Origin: Bacillus thuringiensis
GTDB taxonomy: Bacteria; Bacillota; Bacilli; Bacillales; Bacillaceae_G
DNA length: 64,000 bases
Direction of reading: 5' to 3'
Assembly (NCBI RefSeq): GCF_022095615.2
Contig: NZ_CP155559.1
Location: 4,089,501-4,153,500 of the forward strand
The stretch's first letter is position 1. Each line of letters starts with the position of its first letter. The notes beneath the pieces were generated by a model. The model was given only the letters and a program-made list of their open reading frames with translations, did no database searches and was not told where the DNA came from. Shown here in pieces: positions 1 through 8,510 of the stretch. A program made the position numbers and the translations under genes.

Positions 1-715
1 TCATTGCACCTTGCTCTTTTGCCTCACATAAAATTTTCGTTTCAAATGGATTATAAATTATATCTGATACAATCGTCCCTTCTTTTAACGAAGAAATTTG
101 TAATGGCGTATATTCGATGCGTGGATGCATACCTATTGTTGTCGTCTGAATGATAATATCATAATTCCCTTGTTCTTCTGTTGCTTTTTCTAGCGATAAA
201 GCAACAGAATTAACAGTAGCCATACATGCAGCAATAAGTTCTTTCGCCTTATCTACTGTACGATTAGCTACATCAATCTCTTTCACACCTACATCAGCAA
301 GAGAAAAATAAATAGCTCGACTAGCACCACCTGCGCCAAGCAATAAAATACGTTTCTCCTGAAGTGGTTCCCTACTAATTGACTGCAGTGCTCGGACAAA
401 ACCAATTCCATCTGTATTGTAGCCAATCAATTTTCCATCCTTATGAACCACTGTATTTACTGCACCAATTTGTTTTGCTAGCGGGTCAATCTCATCCAAA
501 TAATCCATAATAGCAACTTTGTGCGGCGTTGTTACATTAAATCCTGAAATACCTAATGCTTTTAAACCTCTTACTGCTTCCCCTAGCACTTCCTCTTTAA
601 CAAGAAATGCATGATAATGGGCATCCATATTCAAGTGTTCAAATGCATCGTTATGCATAACAGGTGATAATGAATGTCCAATTGGATTTCCGATTACACC
701 ATATAATTGTTTCAT
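1..715 (-). CDS. aroE: Shikimate dehydrogenase, partial (3' end cut by window edge)
   Basis: NADP-dependent reduction of 3-dehydroshikimate to shikimate in the cytosolic aromatic amino acid pathway. The N-terminus reads [20 protein letters not shown], the substrate-binding signature of AroE. It is followed by the NVTTPHK motif with its catalytic lysine, GYNTDG, and a Rossmann GAGGASRA loop. About 238 codons are visible; the last few dozen residues lie outside the window. The start is the ATG at 715, 15 bp after the yqeH stop, so it is probably the third gene of a yqeG-yqeH-aroE operon, as in B. subtilis. Confidence 0.96.
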   Translation of the reverse strand, partial: MKQLYGVIGNPIGHSLSPVMHNDAFEHLNMDAHYHAFLVKEEVLGEAVRGLKALGISGFNVTTPHKVAIMDYLDEIDPLAKQIGAVNTVVHKDGKLIGYNTDGIGFVRALQSISREPLQEKRILLLGAGGASRAIYFSLADVGVKEIDVANRTVDKAKELIAACMATVNSVALSLEKATEEQGNYDIIIQTTTIGMHPRIEYTPLQISSLKEGTIVSDIIYNPFETKILCEAKEQGAM

Positions 716-730
716 AAATCCCTCTCCATA

Positions 731-1837
731 TTAAATTAAAGATTTACGCAATGAAACACTTACTCCTTTTGGTACGTGTGCAACAATTTTTGCTCCCGGT
801 TCGTTCACAGTAACCCATCCTAATCCAGAGAATACAACATCCGTTTTTGGTTCACGAATATTAAATTCGTATTTCACTAGATCTGGCATATTTGCTAATT
901 CTTCTGGTGTTGGCGGGCTTAGTAAATCCCCAGCATGATTTTTATACAATTCATCTGCTTTCTCAAGCTTTGTACGATGGATTGTTAAACGATTCGAGAA
1001 GTGACAAGTAAATGCACGACGACCACCACTTACATAATCAAAACGTGCCAAGCCACTGAAGAATAATGTTTGTTCTTCATTTAATTGGAACACCATTGGC
1101 TTAATTTCTTTTGTTGGTGTAATAAGCTTTAAGCTTTCTTTTCCAACATAATGAGCCATTTGATGGTGGTTAATAATACCTGGCGTATCATATAAAGAAG
1201 ATTCTTCGTCTAACGGAATATCAATTAAATCAAGTGTTGTTCCTGGGAAATGAGATGTTGTAATTACATTTTCAGTCTCATCACTAAATTCTTTAATCAT
1301 ACGATTAATAAATGTTGATTTTCCTACATTCGTACATCCCACAACGTAAACATCTTTTCCGCCGCGGTAATACTCAATAGCATCTGCCAGCTCAGCAATC
1401 CCTTGTCCTTTCGCTGCACTAATTAAAAAGACATCTTCTGGTTTTAATCCTAGTTGCTTTGCACTGTAGCGCATCCAATGCTTTACTTTATCATGTTTTA
1501 CTGACTTAGGAATTAAATCAGCTTTATTTCCAACAAGTAATACTTTATTATTCCCCACGAAACGATGTAAGCCAGGTAACCAGCTACCATTAAAATCAAA
1601 AATATCTACAATTTTAACTACTAACGCATCCGATTTTCCAATTCCATTTAGAATACGTAGGAAGTCATCATCTGTTAATGATACATCTTGAATTTCGTTG
1701 TAATGTTTCAAGCGAAAACAGCGTTGACAAATTACTTGTTCTTTCTCTAAAGATGAGGTAGGAGCATATCCCACTTCGTTTTTATCTTCTGTTTGAATTT
1801 CTACACCGCAACCAATACATTTAATTGTTTCAGTCAA
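731..1837 (-). CDS. yqeH: Ribosome biogenesis GTPase YqeH (circularly permuted)
   Basis: GTPase needed for 30S subunit assembly in Bacillus. The 368-residue protein has an N-terminal zinc finger (Cys7, Cys10, Cys37, Cys40). Its G motifs are permuted: the NKAD base-recognition motif (VGNKADL) precedes the P-loop (GCTNVGKST) and the DTPG motif, which is the hallmark of the YqeH/YlqF/YawG families. The C-terminal third is the YqeH-specific RNA-binding region. It starts 3 bp after the yqeG stop, so the two are probably co-transcribed and translationally coupled. Confidence 0.95.
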   Translation of the reverse strand: MTETIKCIGCGVEIQTEDKNEVGYAPTSSLEKEQVICQRCFRLKHYNEIQDVSLTDDDFLRILNGIGKSDALVVKIVDIFDFNGSWLPGLHRFVGNNKVLLVGNKADLIPKSVKHDKVKHWMRYSAKQLGLKPEDVFLISAAKGQGIAELADAIEYYRGGKDVYVVGCTNVGKSTFINRMIKEFSDETENVITTSHFPGTTLDLIDIPLDEESSLYDTPGIINHHQMAHYVGKESLKLITPTKEIKPMVFQLNEEQTLFFSGLARFDYVSGGRRAFTCHFSNRLTIHRTKLEKADELYKNHAGDLLSPPTPEELANMPDLVKYEFNIREPKTDVVFSGLGWVTVNEPGAKIVAHVPKGVSVSLRKSLI

Positions 1838-1840
1838 ACT

Positions 1841-2353
1841 TTATTCCTCCCAGTTAATTAAACCTTTTTTCTTCATACTTCTCATAATTCTTCGTTCAAT
1901 TTTCCGATTAAAGCGCGTTACTAATCCGTCCGTTTGTGCTACCGGTACAACCAAAATCGTATGAAGTCCCACTCGGTTTCCACCTAACACATCCGTTAGT
2001 AACTGATCCCCAATTACTACAACTTCATCTGGTTGCAGGTGCATCTCTTGTATCGCACGCTTAAATGCGCGGACAAATGGTTTACGCGCACTATGAATAA
2101 ATGGAATACCTAATGGATCAGCAAAGTCTTTCACACGTTGCTCATTATTATTTGAAACGACCGTTACTTGAATGCCTTGCTCTTTCATTTTCAAAAACCA
2201 TTCTTCAAGTTGCGGCGTTGCATTTGGACGATCCCATTCAATTAACGTGTTATCTAAATCAGTAATAACACCTTTAATTCCACGTTTTTTCAAATCTTCT
2301 GGTTGAACATGATATACATTTTTCACATATTCATTTGGTAAAAATAACTTCAA
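1841..2353 (-). CDS. yqeG: YqeG family HAD-IIIA phosphatase
   Basis: A 170-residue haloacid dehalogenase-type phosphatase. Visible HAD motifs are the nucleophile loop TDLDNTL, VVSNNNEQR (motif II) and VIGDQLLTDVLGGN (motifs III/IV). Its physiological substrate is unknown to me. It heads the yqeG-yqeH-aroE cluster with a 3-bp gap to yqeH. A ribosome-binding site (AAAGAGGTG) lies before the ATG, and the divergent intergenic region carries the DnaA boxes described for sda. Confidence 0.93.
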   Translation of the reverse strand: MKLFLPNEYVKNVYHVQPEDLKKRGIKGVITDLDNTLIEWDRPNATPQLEEWFLKMKEQGIQVTVVSNNNEQRVKDFADPLGIPFIHSARKPFVRAFKRAIQEMHLQPDEVVVIGDQLLTDVLGGNRVGLHTILVVPVAQTDGLVTRFNRKIERRIMRSMKKKGLINWEE

Positions 2354-2417
2354 TTTCTTTCACCTCTTTGAGGAGTTTTCATAAAAATTTTTCGACAACA
2401 TATTTCGATATATAACC

Positions 2418-2516
2418 TGTGGATAAAATTGTACACATTTTCCACATTAATTTTTCAGTCAATTTGGAATTTACTAACAATCTATTCACATTTTATCCAC
2501 CTAGATATGTGGATAA
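2418..2516. promoter_or_regulatory. DnaA-box cluster upstream of sda
   Basis: Two perfect DnaA boxes in the TGTGGATAA orientation lie at 2418-2426 and 2508-2516. Near-matches lie at 2438-2446 (TTTTCCACA), 2482-2490 (CTATTCACA) and 2493-2501 (TTATCCACC). The last ends about 9 bp upstream of the candidate sda -35. In B. subtilis DnaA activates sda transcription from such boxes; assigning that role here is by analogy. Confidence 0.8.
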
Positions 2517-2524
2517 CCACCCGT

Positions 2525-2553
2525 TTGTGACTGTCATATTTTTTTGGTACATT
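2525..2553 (+). promoter_or_regulatory. Candidate sigma-A promoter of sda
   Basis: TTGTGA at 2525-2530, a 17-bp spacer and TACATT at 2548-2553, about 48 bp before the sda start and just downstream of the DnaA boxes. The hexamers are imperfect, so the call rests on position. Confidence 0.45.
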
Positions 2554-2600
2554 AAATGCAACAACGAATCAATCCTTATATTATTAGGAGGTGACTCACC

Positions 2601-2756
2601 TTGAAAACAAAACACATGGAACAGTTATCTACTGAGTTACTCACTGAGTCTTATTATAAAGCAAAAGAACTAAAATTAAATCCCGACTTCATTTTACTTA
2701 TAAAACAAGAAATGATTAGACGCTCATTAGAGGACAAGCTTGTCAAATCGTCTTAA
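2601..2756 (+). CDS. sda: Sporulation inhibitor Sda (DNA-replication checkpoint)
   Basis: A 51-residue protein too short for most gene callers. The core [20 protein letters not shown] followed by [15 protein letters not shown] matches the helical-hairpin inhibitor Sda, which blocks KinA autophosphorylation and so holds back Spo0A activation when replication is disturbed. I chose the TTG at 2601 because GGAGGTGA sits 6 nt before it; the in-frame ATG at 2616 is too far from that site. The gene neighbours yqeG as in B. subtilis and has DnaA boxes upstream. Confidence 0.9.
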   Translation: MKTKHMEQLSTELLTESYYKAKELKLNPDFILLIKQEMIRRSLEDKLVKSS

Positions 2757-2792
2757 TTACATATAAAGTGAAATTTTAATGAGTTAACTTGT

Positions 2793-2817
2793 AAAAAGAG
2801 CCATCCTGTGATGGCTC
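2793..2817 (-). terminator. Intrinsic terminator of psd
   Basis: GAGCCATC / GATGGCTC stem with a 4-nt loop, followed on the minus strand by five Ts. It lies 90 bp beyond the psd stop, and the hairpin may also stop sda transcripts from the other side. Confidence 0.7.
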
Positions 2818-2904
2818 TCGAATAAACAAGTACTCCCATCTAGGGAATTTCATCATTAAGCATCTTTGTCCATAACTCTTGCTTACAGTTATAAAATCTT
2901 TTCT

Positions 2905-3693
2905 TTACTTATGAGCCAATCGAGTAGCAATTTTTTCACCAAGACGAAGTTCTTGTCCACTCTTCAAATTCTGCACTACTTCTATCATATCTTTTTCAAA
3001 CAATAACACAACTGTTGAGCCAAATGTAAAGTATGCCATTTCTTCACCTTTTTGAACAGTACTTCTTTCATGTAGCAGCTCAATACTGTTAACAAACATA
3101 GCTCCTACTTTTACAAGTGCCATATGTTCACCGTCACTATTTACTTCTGTAACAGAGCGATAATTTTTTGACAATGGCTCTTTCCCGTATTCCATACCAG
3201 CTGCATTTACCGGATATGACTTTCTACCAAGTACAAACCTTTCAGTCACAGAACCAGAAAGCGGACTATGAATACGATGATAATGACTTGGGCTTAAATA
3301 AATAACCATGTATGTACCACCTGCATATCGCTTTGCACGTTCTTCATTACCTAGCATATCCACGATTGAATAACGCTTACCTTTAATATCAAATGTTTTT
3401 GTGTCCTCAATAGGACCGTAATCAGCAAAAACACCATCAACAGGACTAACGATACTCGATGCATCTGTATCAACACTACGCTTTCCTTCTTTTAGCTTAC
3501 GCGTAAATAATTCATGCAATGTTCTATATTCCTTCAAACCCTTTTCCATCTCATCTTGGTTAATTTGAAAAACTTTCGCATACGATGGAATAATGATAGC
3601 GCTCAAACGAGATTGTGCAAATTTACGTAATATATAAGAAGTAAAACGACCATTTGTAAGTTCGATCATAAGTCGATATAATGTACGTCGCAA
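2905..3693 (-). CDS. psd: Phosphatidylserine decarboxylase proenzyme
   Basis: Makes phosphatidylethanolamine from phosphatidylserine at the membrane. The 262-residue proenzyme has the conserved SPVDG segment, the histidine-rich [13 protein letters not shown] motif and, near the C-terminus, the FGST self-cleavage site where Ser becomes the pyruvoyl group. The length is typical of the short Firmicute enzymes. Roughly 290 bp of apparently non-coding sequence separates it from sigK; an independent promoter is likely but I could not pin it down. Confidence 0.95.
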   Translation of the reverse strand: MRRTLYRLMIELTNGRFTSYILRKFAQSRLSAIIIPSYAKVFQINQDEMEKGLKEYRTLHELFTRKLKEGKRSVDTDASSIVSPVDGVFADYGPIEDTKTFDIKGKRYSIVDMLGNEERAKRYAGGTYMVIYLSPSHYHRIHSPLSGSVTERFVLGRKSYPVNAAGMEYGKEPLSKNYRSVTEVNSDGEHMALVKVGAMFVNSIELLHERSTVQKGEEMAYFTFGSTVVLLFEKDMIEVVQNLKSGQELRLGEKIATRLAHK

Positions 3694-3935
3694 ATTGCGA
3701 AACCTCCTAATCAGTCTATAACTTTAGCTTCCCCTTCTTTTCCTTCTATATCATATGTAAAATTGGTTCTTATTCCCACATATCATATAGAACTGTTTCA
3801 TTATACATGCGGAAAACTAAGTATGGTATTATTCTTAAATTGTTTAGCACCCTCTAATATTACAGATAGAATCCGTCATTTTCAACAGTGAACATGGATT
3901 TCTTCTAAACACACCTCTTTTTCTTTCCTTATTTA

Positions 3936-3973
3936 CAAAAAGAAAAGCAGCCCATTTTAAAACATGGCTGCTT
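3936..3973 (-). terminator. Intrinsic terminator of sigK
   Basis: AAGCAG / CTGCTT stem extended by CCAT / ATGG with one bulged base, then TTCTTTTTG on the minus strand. It begins 11 bp past the sigK stop. The rest of the 3694-3983 gap shows no gene. Confidence 0.75.
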
Positions 3974-3983
3974 GCAATGTACA

Positions 3984-4697
3984 TTATTCTTTCGCTTTTT
4001 TCTCTTTCTCAGCTCTTACAAATTCATGGAACATTTTCATTAACGCGCGCTTTTCAATTCTTGATACGTAGCTTCTGGAAATACCAAGTGCCTTTGCAAT
4101 CTCTCGTTGCGTTTTCTCCTTATCAAGCCCCAGTCCAAAACGCTTCACGATTACTTCTTTCTCTCGTTCGTCTAAAATATCGATATACTCTTTAATCTTT
4201 TCCAACTCCATACTAAGCTGGATCATATCAATTACATCTTCAGACTCTGATTTTAATATATCAATAAGCGATATTTCATTCCCCTCTTTATCTTGCCCGA
4301 TCGGATCATGAAGTGAAACGTCCTTTTTCGTTTTTTTCAGTACACGTAAATGCATCAAAATTTCATTTTCAATACAGCGCGCTGCATACGTCGCAAGTTT
4401 TGTGCCTTTTCCTGCCGAATAGCTCTCGATCGCTTTAATGAGCCCAATTGTACCAATTGAAATTAAATCTTCTGCATCTTCCCCTGTATTTTCAAATTTT
4501 TTAACGATATGAGCTACAAGCCGTAAATTATGTTCAATTAACAGATTTCTCGCTTGAGCATCACCTTGCTCCATTAACTCTAAGTACTTTCTCTCATCGT
4601 CTGATGATAACGGCTGCGGAAACGCATTATTTTTCACATAAGAAACAAAGACAAACACTTCTCGAACCATATATCCAATTGCGGCGAATAGACTCAA
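3984..4697 (-). CDS. sigK: RNA polymerase sporulation sigma factor SigK (pro-sigma-K)
   Basis: Late mother-cell sigma factor. The 237-residue product begins with a short hydrophobic pro-sequence ([19 protein letters not shown]) ending just before [12 protein letters not shown], where SpoIVFB cleaves the homologue. Region 2 ([17 protein letters not shown]) and the region 4 helix-turn-helix ([20 protein letters not shown]) are intact. I chose the TTG at 4697 because GGAGGTGA lies 4 nt upstream. The open frame continues to 5411 only because it runs antisense through the repeat of the neighbouring gene. The gene is continuous: no skin-type element splits it, unlike B. subtilis 168. Confidence 0.96.
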
Positions 4698-4732
4698 ACC
4701 TTTCACCTCCGCCAAAATAGTGGTCTTTACTA

Positions 4733-4740
4733 AGTGTATG
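4733..4740 (-). promoter_or_regulatory. Possible SigE-type -10 element of sigK
   Basis: On the minus strand CATACACT lies 35 bp before the TTG start and matches the SigE -10 consensus CATACANT. No good -35 is visible at 14-15 bp spacing, so this is tentative. SigE control of sigK is established in B. subtilis. Confidence 0.35.
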
Positions 4741-4821
4741 TGGGCGTGAGGTTGTTTGTGTCTGTACGATATAAATATGGAATCCTTAGCTTTTTGTCGA
4801 ACGAAATAAGTCTTTCGTACC

Positions 4822-4849
4822 TTGCATATTTTTTCCAATGTATTACAAT
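4822..4849 (+). promoter_or_regulatory. Candidate promoter of the repeat lipoprotein
   Basis: TTGCAT, a 16-bp spacer and TACAAT, 35 bp upstream of the lipoprotein ATG. Moderate match to sigma-A. Confidence 0.35.
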
Positions 4850-4884
4850 ATGTTAAGTTCCAAAATTTTGAAAGAGGTGTTTTC

Positions 4885-5715
4885 ATGCGATACGCTACGT
4901 CACAAATCAGAAACCTTGCAGTACTCACATTATCATTTTTCTTACTTTCAGCTTGTGGACAACAAACGTCTCCTACAAAAACCGAGGCTACTAAACAGGA
5001 TACTGCCGCATCAAAAGACAGTACAAAAACGGAAGATAGCCAAAAAACGGAAGACAATGCAAAAACTGAGAACAACGCGAAAACTGAGAACAACGCAACA
5101 ACTAAAAACAGCACAACAACTAAAAACAACACAAAAACTGAGAACAACGCAAAAACTGAAAACAACGCAAAAACTGAAAACAACGCAAAAACTGAAAACA
5201 ACACAAAAACTGAGAACAACGCAAAAACTGAAAACAACGCAAAAACTGAAAACAACGCAAAAACTGAAAACAACACAAAAACTGAAAACAACACAAAAAC
5301 TGAAAACAACACAAAAACTGAAAACAACGCAAAAACTGAAAACAACACAAAAACTGAGAACAATACAACAGCTACAACTAACGGAAAAACTGAAGCATCA
5401 TCTAAAAACACGCAGAAAGATCAACAACCAGCTAAGCAACCAAATAAACAAACTGATACTATTACATTCACAAGTGAAGATGCTATAAAAGTCCTAGAAA
5501 AAAGAATGGGAGCTCGCTCAGATGAAATTCGTTATGGCTCCGGCGAAGACAAACTAATTGGCACAATAAATGGTATTAAACTATACGACGTCTTATACGG
5601 ACGCGAATCTTCTGAGAACTCACGTGCTCTAAATTTTGCAGTAGGATCTGATGGAAACCTATATAATTGGTCAAAAGCTCAAGATGGTATTCTTCAACCA
5701 CTTAACGGCAATTAA
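4885..5715 (+). CDS. Lipoprotein with KTENN hexapeptide repeats
   Basis: A 276-residue secreted lipoprotein of unknown function. The start at 4885 has AAAGAGGTG upstream and gives a signal peptide with lipobox LSAC (Cys24). Residues about 47-160 are a low-complexity linker of nineteen 6-residue units, mostly [AT]KTENN, likely to be an extended hydrophilic stalk. A C-terminal domain of about 85 residues follows ([18 protein letters not shown] onward), which looks globular and which I do not recognise. It is divergent from sigK and ends at a strong palindromic terminator. The length is likely to differ between strains. Confidence 0.85.
   Translation: MRYATSQIRNLAVLTLSFFLLSACGQQTSPTKTEATKQDTAASKDSTKTEDSQKTEDNAKTENNAKTENNATTKNSTTTKNNTKTENNAKTENNAKTENNAKTENNTKTENNAKTENNAKTENNAKTENNTKTENNTKTENNTKTENNAKTENNTKTENNTTATTNGKTEASSKNTQKDQQPAKQPNKQTDTITFTSEDAIKVLEKRMGARSDEIRYGSGEDKLIGTINGIKLYDVLYGRESSENSRALNFAVGSDGNLYNWSKAQDGILQPLNGN
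5023..5364 (+). repeat. 18-bp coding minisatellite (19 units)
   Basis: Nineteen tandem 18-bp units of the type AAAACTGAAAACAACGCA encode [AT]KTENN. Fifteen units are exact at the protein level; four at the 5' end are degenerate (KTEDS, KTEDN, TTKNS, TTKNN). The unit is a multiple of three, so copy-number change keeps the frame. No stop occurs in the overlapping antisense frame, which creates a spurious 475-codon ORF fused to sigK. Confidence 0.95.
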
Positions 5716-5735
5716 TAAATGATTCTAAGAACATA

Positions 5736-5771
5736 GTAAAAGCCAATCGATACGTATCGATTGGCTTTTAC
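5736..5771. terminator. Bidirectional terminator (36-bp perfect palindrome)
   Basis: The arms GTAAAAGCCAATCGATAC and GTATCGATTGGCTTTTAC are perfectly complementary with no unpaired loop in DNA. It lies between the convergent lipoprotein and PepSY-like genes and overlaps the first base of the latter's stop codon. Confidence 0.85.
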
Positions 5772-7267
5772 TAATATTCACTCCAAATTTTCTCCCCAGT
5801 ATGCGCATCAATATAACGAATTTCTCGACTAAAATCGAAGGATTCTTTATGATTTTCATTCGTCGTTTGTTTATACAGTAGTTCGTAATTCGTTTCCTCT
5901 AAGTCATTTTCTAAAAACCATTCTAAATTAACTCGCATAGCCCCTCTGTATATTGCTACCGCGTTTTCCTTTTTTACTTTTGGTGTTGTTTCATATGTAA
6001 GTAATTCTTTTATAAATTTGTTAGACTCTCCAGAGTAGTGCATCACTGCACCATTTTCTGCATTGATGTTGATCATAATATATTTCCGCTCTACATGAAT
6101 GTCATTTACATACATTGAAAAGGAAAACCTCTCTATCCCCTCTTCCTCTTCATAATCATCCCACAGCTGAATATACTTTGTCGCATCTGGTATAGTATGC
6201 TCTAAAAATTGAAGTGCTTTGCTTAAACATTGCTCTCTTGATAAGATTGTTCTTCTTTTTTTCTCATCCTGCCACATAAAAAAAGAAAGCAATTGATTTG
6301 TTTCTTTATCTAGAGTAATTACAACAAATTCATCATGCTTTAGCATTGGAACATGTTTTTTATAGAACTCATCCATTGAATATTGATCCTTCTCTTCTAT
6401 TTCGTTTTGTAATTCTTCTTTTAATACAAATTTTATCCGGACTTCATCCTCATCTACTTTTTCATCTAATTTTACAAATTTCTCCTTGTCCCAATCAAAT
6501 AAATCAAGCACATCCTTTTTCAGACTACTCTTTAGGGGTTTATCAACAAGTACTGTAGAAGATAATTTATAATGGTCTGGCCCATATAAATCTTTACCTG
6601 TACTTGCTTTAATAAACGCATAACTAGGCGCTGGCTCATATACAAGATGATGCCCTTTTATTTCCTCACCATTTTCATATTTACATGAAGAGTATGTTAA
6701 ATCTACAAATACAAGTCTCATATCTTGTCTAGCTTTCAAGTTTTCTAAAACGACGTTCTCCTCAACAATTTCGCTTGGCCATAACGGTTTTTTCTCGATA
6801 GCTTTTTGTCCATTATAATGAAAATTCACAACATTCCCTGAAGAGTGAACTCGCACAATACACCCTGTATTCGGCAATGGATAGCCATTCACTTCTTGCA
6901 TATAATTTACTTCTTTCCGACCACGCCTGTCGTCCTTAACCGTTACATATGTATAAAATTCATATCCTTCTTTTGTATATTTTTTTAAGAATGCATTTGC
7001 AATCTCTCTTGCTTTATTCTCCTCTATCGCTTTCTTACCGCTCGAAAAAGAATTTTCATCATCTATACTAAATTCAATTAAATTACCAGTATGTCTATTC
7101 AACGTAATTTGTATCGTTCTCTCCTCATCCTCTTTATGCTCCCACCATAATAGATGATATGGGTCATCCACGCCTTCTTGATCATCTACAACGAGTCTAT
7201 AATCATCCGAAATTTCAATAATATGTGCCACTTTCTCTTTTCTTTCTTTATCTTTTTGATTCATCAT
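5771..7267 (-). CDS. YcdB/YcdC-type PepSY-like protein
   Basis: A 498-residue protein of unknown function that resembles the Bacillus YcdB/YcdC group. It carries at least two PepSY-like units: residues about 85-150 (AREIANAFLKKYTKEGYEF, then QEVNGYPLPNTGCIVRVHSSG) and about 345-420 (CLSKALQFLEHTIPDATKY). Each has the typical helix plus beta-meander ending in a G-x-V/A turn. There is no signal peptide or transmembrane segment in the called product, which is odd for a family often found outside the cell. The start ATG ATG at 7267 follows GGAGAGGT. Confidence 0.75.
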   Translation of the reverse strand: MMNQKDKERKEKVAHIIEISDDYRLVVDDQEGVDDPYHLLWWEHKEDEERTIQITLNRHTGNLIEFSIDDENSFSSGKKAIEENKAREIANAFLKKYTKEGYEFYTYVTVKDDRRGRKEVNYMQEVNGYPLPNTGCIVRVHSSGNVVNFHYNGQKAIEKKPLWPSEIVEENVVLENLKARQDMRLVFVDLTYSSCKYENGEEIKGHHLVYEPAPSYAFIKASTGKDLYGPDHYKLSSTVLVDKPLKSSLKKDVLDLFDWDKEKFVKLDEKVDEDEVRIKFVLKEELQNEIEEKDQYSMDEFYKKHVPMLKHDEFVVITLDKETNQLLSFFMWQDEKKRRTILSREQCLSKALQFLEHTIPDATKYIQLWDDYEEEEGIERFSFSMYVNDIHVERKYIMININAENGAVMHYSGESNKFIKELLTYETTPKVKKENAVAIYRGAMRVNLEWFLENDLEETNYELLYKQTTNENHKESFDFSREIRYIDAHTGEKIWSEY

Positions 7268-7324
7268 ACCTCTCCTTCATTACAATTTAAGGTAATTATA
7301 ACAAACAAAACCAAAGTACTATAA

Positions 7325-7352
7325 ACAAAAAAGACTAGAGATATCTCTAGTC
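7325..7352 (-). terminator. Intrinsic terminator of rpmG
   Basis: GACTAGAGAT / ATCTCTAGTC palindrome followed by TTTTTTG on the minus strand, directly after the rpmG stop. Confidence 0.8.
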
Positions 7353-7354
7353 TG

Positions 7355-7504
7355 CTACTTCGTTTCACGATGTAACGTTACTCGCTTTAATCGTGGACAA
7401 TATTTTTTTAGTTCGATGCGCTCTGGATTGTTTCGTTTATTTTTTTTAGAAATGTAATTACGATCACCGCACTCCGTACAAGCTAGTGTAATATTTACAC
7501 GCAT
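7355..7504 (-). CDS. rpmG: 50S ribosomal protein L33
   Basis: A 49-residue basic protein starting [18 protein letters not shown] and ending RVTLHRETK, the signature of bacterial L33 in the large subunit. Cys9 and Cys12 form the first zinc-type pair, but only one further cysteine (KKYCPR) is present, so the full four-cysteine knuckle is incomplete. It is monocistronic, with AAGGAG before the ATG and its own terminator. Bacillus genomes usually carry more than one rpmG copy. Confidence 0.95.
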   Translation of the reverse strand: MRVNITLACTECGDRNYISKKNKRNNPERIELKKYCPRLKRVTLHRETK

Positions 7505-7598
7505 ATGTAATTCTCCTTTCTTTCAAAGATCGCAACTAAAACGTAATGATTACGATTTATATATTATATAATCTTATTCTATTTGTCAATTGCAAAAC

Positions 7599-7624
7599 AA
7601 AAGGGATCTAAATAGACCCCTTTT
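7599..7624 (-). terminator. Intrinsic terminator of the nitroreductase gene
   Basis: AAAAGGG(AT)CTA / TAG(A)CCCCTTTT imperfect stem in the gap between rpmG and the nitroreductase, ending about 24 bp past the latter's stop. Confidence 0.6.
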
Positions 7625-7647
7625 ATTTAAGTAATCTATGCCTTGTA

Positions 7648-8271
7648 TTAAAATGTTTCGTATGTAACAAACTCACTAATCGGCTTTCGGTATCCTCGTG
7701 GACGAGTTTTAGTAGTATCACTTTTTCCTATCGTAATCATTAAAACAGGTACTATATGCTCCGGCATATTTAGTTCACTCTGCACTGCTTTTTCATCGAA
7801 ACCGATCATTGGACACGTATCATAGCCGTAATATTTAGCTGCGTACATAAAAGTCATCGCACTTAACGAAGCATTTCTAATCGCTTCCTCTTCCATGAAG
7901 CGTTCTCCTTTTCCTTCATATAGCCCTTTCGTTTGCTTAATTGTATCTTCATACTCACATTCATCAATCATCTTTAAAACCTTCATACCGAAATAAATAT
8001 TTTCGACATTTTGGTATGCTCTCTTATCACCACAAACAAGTATTACCGCAGATGCACTCGATACTTTATATTGCCTAAAAGCTAACTCTTTTAATCTTTC
8101 TTTTCGCTCTTGATCACGAATTACAACATAATGCGTATGTTGCAAATTGTAACAAGATGGAGAAAGCTTTGTTAGCTCAAATATTTTTTTAAAATCCTCA
8201 TCTGGGATTTCTACTCCTTGTACAAATTTCATTGCGGAACGTCTAGCAATTGCTAATTCTTCAAAGTTCAC
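7648..8271 (-). CDS. Nitroreductase family protein (FMN, NAD(P)H-dependent)
   Basis: A 207-residue member of the nitroreductase fold family that reduces nitroaromatics, quinones or similar acceptors with bound FMN. Family features are the N-terminal RRSAMKF FMN-phosphate motif, SPSCYNLQHTHYVVIRD, and the C-terminal PVLMITIGK strand followed by RPRGYRKPISEFV. The substrate cannot be told from sequence. The gene is monocistronic, with AAGGAGGCT before the ATG. A 16-bp inverted repeat (8313-8328) sits about 40 bp upstream and could be an operator. Confidence 0.88.
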   Translation of the reverse strand: MNFEELAIARRSAMKFVQGVEIPDEDFKKIFELTKLSPSCYNLQHTHYVVIRDQERKERLKELAFRQYKVSSASAVILVCGDKRAYQNVENIYFGMKVLKMIDECEYEDTIKQTKGLYEGKGERFMEEEAIRNASLSAMTFMYAAKYYGYDTCPMIGFDEKAVQSELNMPEHIVPVLMITIGKSDTTKTRPRGYRKPISEFVTYETF

Positions 8272-8312
8272 TGTACAGCCTCCTTAATAACCGTAAATTC
8301 AAATATACATTA

Positions 8313-8328
8313 ATTCATACAAATGAAT
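8313..8328. promoter_or_regulatory. Inverted repeat upstream of the nitroreductase, possible operator
   Basis: ATTCAT-ACAA-ATGAAT, perfect 6-bp arms, 42 bp before the nitroreductase start. The rest of the 8272-8510 gap is AT-rich without a recognisable gene. In this AT-rich context a short palindrome can arise by chance. Confidence 0.3.
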
Positions 8329-8510
8329 AATTCAAATGAAAACACTTTAAATTATGGATAATAATGATGCTTCAAAAAAAAAGACAAAAAGCTGAAACAA
8401 TTAGTTCATACGAAATTCACATGAATCTATTACTATAGGAATTGTACATAGTGAACTTATTAACAATCACGTTTATTTATATAGAATCTTACTCGAAAGG
8501 AGTTGAAAGT

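Noticed and set aside
2401..2530. DnaA-box cluster as a chromosomal replication origin
   Set aside because: No dnaA, dnaN, rpmH or gidA-type genes nearby; position before sda explains it.
2419..2604. 61-codon ORF on the plus strand across the sda upstream region
   Set aside because: It runs through the DnaA boxes and sda promoter, has no RBS, and ends on the sda start region.
3984..4697. Skin-type prophage or interrupted sigK
   Set aside because: The sigK frame is continuous from pro-sequence to region 4; no recombinase or att-like repeats.
5023..5364. CRISPR array
   Set aside because: Units are contiguous 18-bp coding repeats without spacers, in a lipoprotein frame; no cas genes.
5120..5368. 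82-codon minus-strand ORF of CCFQFLR repeats
   Set aside because: Antisense frame of the minisatellite with no start signals.
4698..5411. N-terminal extension of sigK making a 475-residue protein rich in LFSVF repeats
   Set aside because: It is the antisense of the KTENN minisatellite of the divergent lipoprotein; a strong RBS and TTG at 4697 give the normal pro-sigma-K.
5736..5771. Special role for the 36-bp perfect palindrome
   Set aside because: It sits between convergent genes with T-runs on both sides and is explained as a bidirectional terminator.
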